Assembly (NCBI GenBank): GCA_903813345.2
Contig: CAIIXF020000005.1
Span: 27,533,375-27,597,374 of the forward strand
Direction: 5' to 3'
DNA from: Owenia fusiformis
Taxonomy: Eukaryota > Annelida > Polychaeta > Sabellida > Oweniidae
Length of the DNA: 64,000 bases
Shown: positions 34,801 through 46,600 of the stretch, piece after piece
Layout: each line of letters opens with the position of its first letter
How positions within the stretch are numbered: the first letter of the stretch is position 1
Translations under genes and position numbers: made by a program
The notes under the pieces: generated by a model
What the model saw: only the letters and a program-made list of their open reading frames with translations
Database searches by the model: none
Told to the model about the DNA's origin: nothing

Positions 34801-37800
34801 GATATAAGAGTTTTATTTTTATCATAAATGCACAATTATTTTTTTTATTCTTTGACTAAGTGATAAATTAACGATGTTCAAGTTTGACTCACGATGATTC
34901 ATGCTTTCTTTCATTCGAACTTTCTAAACGTTCAGGTTGCAGCATTATTTCTTTTTAACTGATCAAAAAAAAATTCATTCCATAATACTATTTCAACAGT
35001 CCACTTTATTTTAGACAAAATCGTCCCAATTTGCAAGTACATCACCTCAAGGCTCAGTACAAGCAACTGCCATTCGGATATTTCGGCGAGATATCTTGAA
35101 AGAACTTCATTTGATCCTCAAAAATATGAAGAAACAAAAGTCGAAAGCAGACAAGATGAGCTTCCTAGCCAATAATAAACGTTTATGCAATAATCTTAGG
35201 GAATGGATTAATGATCATACTGTATCATCGTCGAAAACAAATGCGGAACAGCCATGTCCGACACAGCCCCGTCTGAATTCGAATCAAGAACAATGTCCGA
35301 CATGCCCCGTCCAAGAAGGAGGCCAGGCATTGTTCACCGATACCCCAGTCTCTTCTAAACAGACATTGGAACAAACATCTCGTCCACTGATTGGAACTAT
35401 TCCAAAATGCAGTTAGTATATCGGTTCATCTTTAAAAGTACCATTCCATATACACGTACTATACATTGTATATATGTTTTTTTGCTTTTGGAATAAGACG
35501 ACGTAACATATTGATGCGTATCAGAATGTAGGAGCACCATCCTCGACTCGTTCAACGGAGTCTCGGAAATTTTCAGAATCCAATTATAGATAGAAATTTA
35601 AGGTCAGGTAATATCTAATTTGGTGTCCATGGTATTACTAATCATTGAAAATTGCTTTCGTCATGTTTTAAAATCAATTTTTATCACAGGATTCACAAAG
35701 ACCCAAATGTGTTCAACATGTGACGTCGACTTTGGAAATGCAATAAATGTGACAGGTCTGGGTACGCATGGCTGGTGGTCAATAGATCCGAGCACACAAG
35801 GATCAAACGTTTGGGTGATTCGTGGCTATGGCTGGAAGAATAGATCAACATTGAAAGAATATGCAAACGAAACAGAACTGAAGAAAAGGAATCCAACGCG
35901 TTCAACAAAAAATATTGCAGGTAAAATCAACGTCCAAAATTGTTTGCAATACTATACCTGGTCCTTTTATATTGTCCTTATATAAATGGTGTACTTATTT
36001 TTAATAAAAGGAGTTACATGTGGCGGAACTGGACACGCGATCTACAAAGGTCATTTATATTGCAACCGAGCTAGTACAAATAAAATAGTGAAGATCGACA
36101 TAAACACTGCAACCATTGTCCAAGAGACAGTCCTCCAAGATGCCAGTTCCGAAGATGACTATGCATACGACTGGGGCGGTTTATCTAACATTGATTTCGC
36201 CCTTGATGACAACGATGTCATGTATGTCATATACGGATCTTCGAGTAGAGCTGGAATTATGGCAGTGGGTAAACTTGATATGGACTCTCTTAGTATCCTA
36301 CAAACATGGTATACGTCAATTAATAAGAATAAGGTTGGGAATGCCTTCATAGTAAAAGGAGTGCTTTATGTGTTAAACAGCTACAGCAAACCAACTTATA
36401 TATCTTACTTTGATACAAATACCAATGCAAGCACAACTCTGAGAGTGACTGATATTCCATATAACGGACCAAGCAATGGTTATCTTACTCAACTTGCTTA
36501 TATGCCAGGGACAGGCTTGCTATATGTTTGGGACAACGGGCTTCTACAGAAGGTGCCAATTAGGTTCAACAGTTCGGGAAAAGCATCTACTTTACACTTT
36601 AGTAAGTAGTGGATTTACATAAAATAATTTTGATTTATTAGATTCGTTTATCCGATGGTTGAGTTGGTATTACTCCAGTAATAGTACAGTTCATGGATTC
36701 CACAGTGCGATTCCACAATGCGAAAACCATTCTCTTCGTGACTTAATCAAGTGATGCTCATCTAAGTTTATCGATCGAAAACAAGATCAAAAATGCATTG
36801 TGATGTGTCAAAATATTTTATCGCACTTAAAAGAGTGCTTTGTTGACATCATTTTGTGCGAGTGGGCGCCACATCTTAGCTAGTTTCATATAAGAATGGA
36901 AGTATATTTTTTCTTAGGAGAACACAAAGGGGAGATATCGTACGTAGGCAATGCGATTGATGTTGCATCTGGATATGGCAAGATTGGTTGGTGGTTTAAG
37001 GATCCCATTGATTCAACAGTTTGGCTTGTGCGCAGCTACAAGAGGAACACTGTGATAGAGAAGTATTCCAATGAGGCGTCCCTTTCAGGGAGCCCCATAG
37101 AAAAAATTGATTTAGGTATTTCCATGGGCCCGTGGTATTTCTTAATAATGTAAATAAAGCCTAGACGGGATCGGTTAAAGCTCAGAGATTTTAAGTTCAG
37201 AGATAGTTGTTCCGGTGACTGATGATACATTATTAAAGGAAATAAGTCGGTTCCTTTACTTCAATTTCTAAATGAATTATCTTGCCCTTTCCTTCACTAT
37301 TCAATAAAGGTACTCTGAGCGCAGAGTCTAGTTACATTCGAAGTCGAACGAATGTAAAGGGTACTGAACTTGTGCTACAATATGTATATGTATATGTAAT
37401 TTGCGAACTGTATGAAAACTACGTATTGTACCTTGCGAAAAAATATTTTAGGTGGAGAGGTATGTGATGGAACAGGACATGCCATATATTCCGGCTATTT
37501 CTACTGCAACTTGGCAAATACAAATCATGTCGTCAAAGTAAAGATTAGCTCTCGAACAATAGTTGGAAGTGTTGGCCTGATAGATGCCGGGTATCGTAAT
37601 ACATACTCTTACGGTTGGGGAGGATACTCGGACATTGATCTTGCTTTGGACAATGGAAATCAACTTTACGCCATATATGGTTCAAAACAAAATGATGGAA
37701 ACTTTGCAATTGCACTTTTAGACATCGATACATTCGTCATTGTTAAAACATGGCAGCTCAATGTAAAGAAACAGGGAAGTGGAAATGCATTCATGGCAAA

Positions 37801-39138
37801 CAGAATGCTATATATTCTGGACTCGTATAATAATCCATATAGTTTTAGCTATCGCTATGACACGGGAACAAGTACTCTTACATCACTATCCTTTGCCGAA
37901 CTCAGATACCCAGGACCTGAATATGGATATATTTCCTCTTTGGAATATGTTCCTGGAAGTTGTGAGTTGTTAGTGTGGAACCATGGATTTCTCCAGAAAG
38001 TGCCAATAACCTTTGATTACACTGAGGTGACAACTAAACCAACACCAAGGACCACGAGTGATTTACCAACACTGTCTTGTGGTATGTCTATCAACTATTT
38101 TTGTCATGGTTACGCACACGTTCCATTTTATGAAAATTCTTTGATTTCCGTGGTGTTTTTGCAGTTTGTTATTTTCCGTGTACAGTGTATGATACGCTAT
38201 CTTAAGTCTTGGTTCAACTATTGTAAAAAGATTGTTGTTTTGCTTATTAGGTAGTTCTACTGAGATGATATCGAGCATTAGTCTGGGCATTGGTAATTCA
38301 ATGGATTTGAGCTCTGGGCTGGGAACATTTGGTTGGTGGTTTGTGGACCCCATAGATTCAACAGTGTGGATTATGAAAGGATACGACAAGGCCAATACTC
38401 TTGAGCGGTACACAAACGAGATGTCAATTTTGAGCAATCCTATAGAGAATATAACTCTTAGTATGTATCAACTTTGATATTGGGATGAATATGATGTTTG
38501 CTTTAATATACAATATGTGTTATGGTGAATTTAAAAACTCATGAAGCCTACAAAAATGTATTTTTATTTCAGGACAATCGTGTGACGGAACTGGACATGT
38601 CATATACGCAGGCTATTTCTATTGCAACTTGGCAAGCTCAAATAGAGTGGTGAAAATTCAGATTAGTACTAAAGAAAACGTTGGTGAAGTGGCTTTGAAA
38701 GACGCTGGTTTCCAGAATACATATCCTTACGATTGGGGAGGATACTCGGACATTGATCTTGCTTTGGATAATGGAAATCGACTTTATGCCATATATGGTT
38801 CTATACAAAATGAAGGAAATTTTGCAATTGCACTTTTGGACATTGATACATTGGTCATTGTTGAAACATGGCAGCTCGATGTAAAGAAGAGGAGAGCTGG
38901 AAATGCATTCATGGCAAATGGAATACTTTATATTCTGGACACGTATAGATCGCCATCATATTTTACCCACTACTTTGACACGACAAGGAATCGTCTAATA
39001 TCACTCTCTTCCAATGAACTCAGCTATCCAGGTCGTTCTAAAAAAAGTTACCTTACTGCTTTAGAATTTATACCTGGAAGATGTGAGCTACTTGCGTGGG
39101 ACAGTGGATTCATCCAGAAAATGTCGCTTTCTTTTTAA
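31828..39138 (+). CDS. Olfactomedin gene 3: secreted triple-OLF protein, 1022 aa, ten exons
   Basis: Exons: 31828-31863, 34125-34149, 34606-34790, 35015-35411, 35690-35920, 36011-36601, 36918-37115, 37452-38081, 38251-38460, 38573-39138. Every exon has the same length as in gene 2 (total 3069 nt). The signal peptide starts MCLSVALRILAV. OLF-A is type I (GTHGWW, LTQLAYMPG). OLF-B and OLF-C are type II. OLF-C begins with GTFGWW rather than GTHGWW, and the intron 8 tail frame is the shortest of the three (57 residues) because of an 87-bp deletion. Close similarity in exons and introns to genes 2 and 4 shows recent duplication. It has no internal stop and no broken splice site that I can see, so it is probably functional. 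Confidence 0.87.
31919..34010 (+). repeat. 50-bp minisatellite in intron 1 of gene 3 (about 42 copies)
   Basis: Same monomer and same place as in genes 2 and 4, but longer. A block of about 1 kb seems to be duplicated within the array: runs such as the GTGTTTGATGCA..CACTTATCTTGAAATG variants appear near 33040-33100 and again near 33680-33740. This points to array growth by unequal exchange. Confidence 0.92.
34214..34364 (+). repeat. Short tRNA-like SINE in intron 2 of gene 3
   Basis: The sequence around GCGATTGGGCGCC (box A-like) and GAGTTCGAGAC (box B-like, near 34326) looks like the head of a tRNA-derived SINE. Gene 4 has the same insertion (about 45985-46125). Gene 2 has the empty site near 21076-21090. 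Confidence 0.55.
38082..38254 (+). other. Intron 8 of gene 3, open in frame (57-residue tail)
   Basis: This 169-base intron is open from exon 8 to the TAG at 38252-38254. It differs from the gene 4 intron by 27 and 87 bases, both multiples of three. The tail keeps YLKSWFNYCKK and the final IVVLLIR but has lost the middle part. Confidence 0.4.
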
Positions 39139-39529
39139 TTTTAGTTCATCTTATTATATGATGGTTTTACCATATTTTAAGAAAAGCTATTCCTCAAATT
39201 TATTTTTTGTGTTTAAAATGACTCAATTCAAACAATTTTCAATTAAAAGTAAATGATCATGAATGAATAGAAATCGGGCGAACTACTCGGCAACATTGTT
39301 GTCCGATTTTTGGCTTGTTGTTGGGCCGAAAACAACCAGTGCAACAATGTCCTCGAACGTACGAGTCTAATAATAAAATGAATATTTTTACAAATACAAT
39401 TCATCAAAAAGGGCCAATAATCTAGAAGTGATTGCATTTTATAATTTTGTAATTACAGTCTGAGTAATAAATAAATGAGTAGTGGATTTGCTGAAATGTA
39501 AAATATACTTTTTAGGAGATACGTAGATA

Positions 39530-39656
39530 TTAGGGAGTTTAAGCGTGCAATGTTTTTCGCAACCTAAACGTGAACAGAAAATATTTAAGCTATGAATTTG
39601 TACGGGCGATTGGTACGTTGGCGTTTCGATTTTATGTGCAAGCTTAAATTCCCTAA
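39530..39656. mobile_element. 127-bp MITE with TTAGGGAGTTTAAGC termini
   Basis: TTAGGGAGTTTAAGC and ..GCTTAAATTCCCTAA are inverted termini. Copies lie at 51426-51552 (unit 4), degenerate at about 27655-27778 (unit 2), and independently in a SARM1 intron at 63040-63177. Confidence 0.7.
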
Positions 39657-40244
39657 TATATAGACAATATTGGGAACTATGGGCTTACAAACCACCGTGG
39701 TTCGGAAGCGGTGGTGGAAAATCGACTACACATTTTATTTATTGTCCAGACTATAGTTTAGTATCGATCAAGTCAGTGAAGAGGGCGGATTGATATCTCA
39801 AAAGCAAATACATGTGACAAACATTGATCCAAAATATTGGATGATCCATGAAAATATTTCGATCACTGCGATGTACACGATTATTCTAAAGAATGTCGCG
39901 TCGTGGTGACTGGTATATACAATTAGATTCAACTTTTTTCTGAGTTCTTAAAGTACAAATCTCCGACTGAAATAAAACCTGCTTATGAACACTGAAAATT
40001 GATTGATTCAAAAGTAAAATGTTATAATAATCGAATTCGCTCTTGTTCTTCTGTTGCATATGACATCTCAGAAGGCGCAATTACGCGTAAGTAGCCAATT
40101 GCAAATTTGTACGCATCGATTGTCGTTGTTTGTAATTAGTAATTCCAAACAAATGGTTTAGAAAACAAGATTATTATAGACACGTTCGTGTTCATTCAAG
40201 CAAAATAGTAAAACAAATATTACATTTCGAGCAGTTTATACACC

Positions 40245-40620
40245 TGAGCAGTTTGGCCGGGTGGGTTAGACTGTAGTCGAATGTACCGGGGATACGGAGG
40301 TCCCGCGTTCGAGCCCCAGGTACGGAGTTGTTGATTATTGTCACTACGGACACCCGATCCGAAGGTCCAACCGTATACTGGCCCTTGGCTTGGGTTGGTT
40401 CTCTGACTCTCTTGTCGGAGACAGATTGTGAGACTGTGGTTGGTTCCTCCACTAACGTGCTTTGGTAGACTTCGGAAGTCATACAGTATGGTAGCGAGCC
40501 CCAACCAAGGGCAGTAGTGGAACGACACGAATCGGTCCCAGTATGGTTGCCTTGCAACTGAAGAGACTCGAGGAAATCATGCCATTCGCAGTGACCCAGA
40601 AAAGACGTAATACAACTTTT
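40245..40620 (+). repeat. tRNA-derived SINE (unit 3 copy)
   Basis: Same head (TGGCCGGGTGG and GCGTTCGAGCC) and body as at 28361-28740. It was inherited through the segmental duplication. Confidence 0.7.
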
Positions 40621-42286
40621 TTAATTCAAATAAAAGCATGATGGCTGTAACGTAGCCAGGACATCCTTTGATAACTATTCCTTTGTGATAAGTTATAAGT
40701 TTAAATTGTGTAACCTTTATCAATTTTTAATTCAATTATGCATAATCTCATCACGTAGCATCATCGTGTTCTTCTATCAAATTGCCATCATCGAACTAAG
40801 CTCTACTTTAATGGTGTTTTAAATGTATATATTTCTGATGAATAATTTACATTGAATTGAAATAATTTTTGGAGCGCTCCATGATGAGGCAGACGAGAGG
40901 CACTTGCCTCGTAGTTTGGAATATTTTTCGCCTCGTCGTTTATTTCTTCCTGGCTATGCCACTGTATACGAAACCCTAATAATGTACAAGGATAGTGACA
41001 CAACCATTGACGTCGGTCAACAGAATTGTCTGAATGAGAGAAATTTATAAAATGAATAGTACCTTGGGTACTGGGCTCACATGGTGTTGCTCAAAAGTGA
41101 ATGATGACTAAAATGGCAGAAAATAAAAAGAACGAATATAATTTTTTGCCGATTTTTTTATAACAAAATTATTTCAAACAACTTCTCTTTACAGTGACAT
41201 AGCTTTCTACAACGCAGGACACCTGGAATTATTTGTAAAGCTAGGAAATGGGCCAAAAGTGAATTTCGCGAGACAAAATGGCGACCATTTTGAAAATAGG
41301 CGAGCTTTTGAACCAGGTGTCATAGGGGAGTGCTCTGTATTGATGTTGAACAAAAATAACTCAAAACGGGAATCCTATCCACAGAGGTTTTAAAACAAAT
41401 AGTTTTTCTATATTGATGTTGAACAAAAATAACTTAAAACGGGAAACGGGCCAATTGTTGACAGACCGACAGACAGACGGACAGACAGACAGACGAGTGA
41501 TTGCAATAGTCGAGCTTTTGAACCAGGTGTCATAGGGGAGTGCTCTGTATTGATGTTGAACAAAAATAACTCAAAACGGGAATCCTATCCACAGAGGTTT
41601 TAAAGCAAATAGTTTTTCTATATTGATGTTGAACAAAAATAACTTAAAACGGGAAACGGGCCAATTGTTGACAGACCGACAGACAGACGGACGAGTGATT
41701 GCAATAGCTCATCATGTGAGCTAATAAAAATATGATAAAGTGTAATAATGAAAACAAGAATGAAGTTTTGATAAAAAATTGAATTTAAACAATAAACAGA
41801 AACTGGAATGTGGTTTTAAAATATCATTTTATTATATTATAATAAAAAAAATACATTATGCAGTAAAACAATGATAAGGACTGGATTCAGTCTTCCCTTC
41901 CATCCACCATCTTGGATTTTCAAAGTATGTTGTTTTGAAAATCAAACTTAGAAACGAGTATGTCCATCCACTAAAAGAAGATATCTTTACCAAGGTTGAT
42001 GGTACTGTTAGATTGATTATGTGGAGAAAGAATTCAAAATTTCATAATCAAAAAGATAGGCCGACGATATGTATGCATTCCTACAATAGCTAGTATGTCC
42101 CATTGTATAACCACTTTTAACCAAGGATCTACATCTCTACAAACATCGTACACAATTCACAAAACGTATAAGGAAACGTCGTGAATATATCAACAAAAAG
42201 TCAAACGCGATCCGTTTCGATAAAATGATACACTACATATACTACTGTATATTCAAAATTTTAGTTTTTCATATGTATGGACTTTA

Positions 42287-43357
42287 CAGGGTGGGCCAAA
42301 AAACAGTACCCAACTTTAAATCAGGATAAAAATACGTTCAATATGGTACATTGACTTATATATCATTTTAAAGGTAATACATTTTCAAACAATTTGGTAT
42401 ATAACACTATGACATGAAATCAATGGTAAAAGTATATTATACTTAATTGGGAGGTTGGGTTGCTATTTAAGATCTCTAGATTTTAGGGAGAAAACAGTAA
42501 ATCTCTGGAATTATGTAAACTTTTCATTTATAGAATTTCATGCTTGAATATTTGCTTCATTTGTGACTAAACTTATTGTTTATGAGATTCAGTGTTGTTT
42601 ATTATCAACAAGTACTCAAAAGAGGTCTGTTAAAAGACATAAAACGTATATGTGTTGAGGATTTTACTTTTCAACAAGACAGTGCTTCGTCCAATAGATC
42701 AAAGAAGACATTGACATTCCTTTACGAACAAGGTGTCAATTTGACTGATCCAGATGCTTGGCCACCGAACAGCCCTGATGCTAATGAGGTGGATTACCAT
42801 ACATGGAGCCATCTCAAGGAAATGGTGTACAATCACGAGCATCCAATAAAAAGTAGTGATGAGCTAAAATGCAGAATCTTAAAGTACTGGAATGTATTGC
42901 AACAAAATTCTGTCAATAAGGCTATTGATAGATGGCGCTACCGCTTGAAGCTTATTGTTGACGCAGAGGGGGAGGGCATATTGAGCAATTGTTAAAATAG
43001 ATAAAGAGTAATATGTTATTAAACAACACTGAAATTCATAAACAATAAGTTTAGTCACACAATGATGCAAATATACAAGCATGTATTCACCTAACAAAAT
43101 GAAATTCTATAAATGAAAAGTTTACATAATTCCAGAGATTTACTGTTTTCTCCCTAAAATCTAGAGACCTTAAAAAGCAACAAAGCCTCAAAAATAGGTA
43201 TAATATACCTTTACTACTGATTTTATAACATAGTGTAATGTACCAAATTGTTTCAAAATATTTGACCTTTAAAATGATATATAAGCCAATGTACCATATT
43301 GAACGTAACTATTTTTATCATGATTTCAAGTTGGGTATTGTTTTTTGGCTCACCCTG
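42287..43357 (+). mobile_element. Mariner-like element, unit 4 copy
   Basis: TA-flanked ends CAGGGTGGGCCAAAAAACAG and ..TTTTTTGGCTCACCCTG. The transposase fragment is 42576-42995 (139 codons), with FQQDSASSNRSKK and SPDANEVDYHTW. The left TIR has lost about 40 bp that units 2 and 3 keep. Confidence 0.83.
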
Positions 43358-43685
43358 TATATCCGACTGCAGAAGTAGATACATCGTCGCTACCGGAAGC
43401 ACAATATAACCTTTGGATCTCCTACTGCCAATAGACTACAACTGTATAGAGTATCTCAGCATAGTATACCAGATTCTAAAATTTAAACAAAAAGAGAACA
43501 TTGCAGGAAGTTGGTAGAAGGGGAATCATTTAGTATTGCCTCTGATAGAATGCATAAACGAGAGTGTGCATAGAGAATATGAAAATTGTTGTGTTGACGC
43601 AAACGACTCATTAAAATTAGCCCAGTAAGTTTGGATCAATAGTTCATACTTCACAGAGTGATATATACACTTATCGTTCAGGAAC

Positions 43686-46600
43686 ATGAGTCTATCAGTA
43701 GCGCTACGAATACTAGCAGTGGTACGTAACTTTTTTTTGTTCATTTATTCTTTTAATCCTATTGTTGCAACTGGAAGTTGAAGAAAACAATTTACATTCC
43801 CCTCAAAATGTTTGATGCAACTTTGAGCTGAGGTAAACAATTTACACTCCCCTCTAAATTTTTGGCAACTTTAAGCCAAGGTAAACAATTTAGACTCCCC
43901 TCCAAATGTTTGATGCAACTTTGAACTGAGGTAAACAATTTACACTCCGCTCTAATGTTTGATGCAACTTTGAACTGAGGTTAACAATTTACACTCCGCT
44001 CTAAAGTTTGATTCAACTTTGAACTGAGGTAAACAATTTACACTCCGCTCTAAAGTTTGATGCAACTTTGAACTGAGGTTAACAATTTACACTCTGCTCT
44101 AAAGTTTGATTCAACTTTGAACTGAGGTAAACAATTTACACTCCGCTCCAAATGTTTGATGACACTTTTAGCTGAAGTAAACAATCTACACTCCCCTCCA
44201 AATGTTTGATGCAACTTTGGACTGAGGTAAACAACTTACACTCCGCTATAAATGTTTGATGAAACTTTAAGCTGAAGTAAACAATCTACACTCCCCTCCA
44301 AATGTTTGATGCAACTTTGGACTGAGTTAAACAATTTACACTCCGCTCTAAATGGTTGATGAAACTTTGAGCGGAGGTAAACAATTTACACTCCCCTCCA
44401 AATGTTTGATGCAATTTTTAGCTGAAGTAAACAATCTACACTCCCCTCCAAATGTTTGATGCAATTTTAACTGAGGTAACAATTTACACTCCGCTCTAAA
44501 AGTTTGATGCAACTTTGAGCTGAGGTAAACAATCTACACTCCCCTCCAAATGCTTGATGCAACTTTTAGCTGAAGTAAACAATCTATACTCCCAGGCCTG
44601 TCAACTGTCCCGCAATTTGCGTATTTGTCACGCATTTGCTGAAGAATTTGAAGTCACGCCAGTTATTTTTGCGTGACAGAAAATGTCACGCAAATACGCA
44701 TTTTACCTGGTAATTGTCAAGCAAAAATATTTCTGTAGAAAAATTTCTAAAAAAGATCGTCTACACAGCAAAAATACGAACGCGGGAAAAAAATGTACGC
44801 ATTTCGTTCGGAATTTTCACGCGAATTACGTATATGTCACGCATTCCGTTCGAAAATTTTCGTACCTACCCCCCCCCCCCCCCCCCCCCCCCCCCCCGTT
44901 GACGGATGTTTGAAAAGCGAGCGTAGCGAGCGCGAAAAATTTGAGGTGTTCAAAATTTGGCAAGATGTAATAAAATTAAAACCAAGGTGTTCAAAATTTG
45001 GATCAAGGTGTCCAGATTTGTACCAAGGTGTCCACATTTTGAGGGGAGGTGTTCAACATTTCCAAGTCACTCATGTTAGGTGTCCCCAAGTTGACAGGCC
45101 TGTACTCCCCTCCAAATGTTTAATGCAACTTTTAACTGAGGTAACAATTTACACGCCGCTCTAAAAGTTTGATGCAACTTTGAGCTGAGGTAAACAATTT
45201 ACACTGCCCTCCAAATGTTTGATGCAATTTTTTGCTGAAGTTAACAATCTACACTCCCCTCCAAATGTTTGATGCAACTTTGGACTGAGATAAATACAAG
45301 TGTAATTTACACTCCCCTCCAAATGTTCAATGCAACTTTGAACTGAGGTAAACAATTTACACTCTCCTCCAAATGTTTGATGCAACTTTGAATTGAGTAA
45401 AACAATTTACACTCCGCTCTTAATGTTTGATGCAACTTTGAACTGATGTGTAAACAATTTACACTCCCCTACACATGTTTGATGCAATATTGAGCTGAAG
45501 TAAACAATTTAAACACCCCTATAAGTGTTTGATGCAACTTTGTGCTGAGGTAAACAATTAACACTTATCTTGAAATGTTTGATGCAACTTTTAGCTAAAC
45601 GTAAGCAATTTACACTCCCCTCCAAATGTTTGATGCAACTTTGAGCTGAAGTAAACAATTAACACTCCCCTCCAAATGTTTGATGCAACTTTGAGCTGAG
45701 GTTAACAATCCCCTCCAAATGTGTGATGCAATTTTGAGCTGAAGTAAACAATTTACACTCCCCCTTTGTCTAACTTGAGGAATGAAACAAAGATTCAAGC
45801 ATTGCTCAATATAATATAATTACGATTGATTTTAATATCATAACACGAGCAACATAATATTAAAGTTCATTCTTTGTAGGTTGCTTTTGTTGCATTTCTG
45901 CATGGTGAGTATCCTTTTGACTGTATATTAATAACTATGTGAGAATAAACATGTATTACGTAACCGCTATCGTAAAATGGACTATGTTAAGGACAGTTGA
46001 GCAACGTGTGTATGTATAGGAATATATAAGCGCCAGCACGTTCAGGCTAGGCGATTGGGCGCCGTAACCACGAGGTTGCGAGTTCGAGACGCGTGTGCTC
46101 GTCTTTATTTCATTTATCCGTCCATGACTAACGATACTGTGAATGAATTATAAGTGTATGTTCTATATGTTTGCATGTGAAAATGTCGAGGTCATTACCA
46201 CAACTATTACTCTCCACAAATACATCCCCTATGTTAATATTACCTTATTCTGTTTTATATTTTCATCATATAACGTGGCTGATAATGCAAATGCCCAGCC
46301 ACAAACACATCTTCTTTGTATAAAAGGTAAAATTAATAGATTTGTTTGCATGGTTTTCATGTTAAAGATAAATATGCTGTTGGACAGAAAACGGACAACA
46401 AAATCCATCCTAGGCTGGTAGAGTTGGCTAGAATAGCAATCGAACTGAAACTAGACTTAGAAAGAGTCACGGAGACATTTGAAAATGAATCATCCTGGAA
46501 AACAGTAAAAAAGTGGTCAGGCGTGGCAAAGTCGATGGTCTTGTATATGCTGGTGAGAGCATGATATAAGAGTTTTATTTTTATCATAAATGCACAATTA

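Larger units (their letters stand above)
29776..41851 (+). repeat. Segmental duplication unit 3 (contains gene 3)
   Basis: It starts at the shared word TACATTATGCA and ends at the next occurrence. Compared with unit 4 it lacks about 190 bp right after the junction (the counterpart of 41862-42058). It carries a private nested insertion at 30308-30651 and shares a SINE in intron 2 with unit 4 but not unit 2. Confidence 0.75.
39139..42286. other. Region between gene 3 and the unit 4 mariner element: repeats only
   Basis: It contains the 3' UTR, a 127-bp MITE (39530-39656), the SINE copy (40245-40620) and the GACAGAC-ended repeat, in which a 210-bp piece is tandemly duplicated (41301 and 41511 start the same CGAGCTTTTGAACCAGG). 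No gene is seen. Confidence 0.6.

Noticed and set aside
44683-45164. Open frames with proline runs through the poly-C tract
   Set aside because: They are caused by the C29 run in a non-coding transposon.
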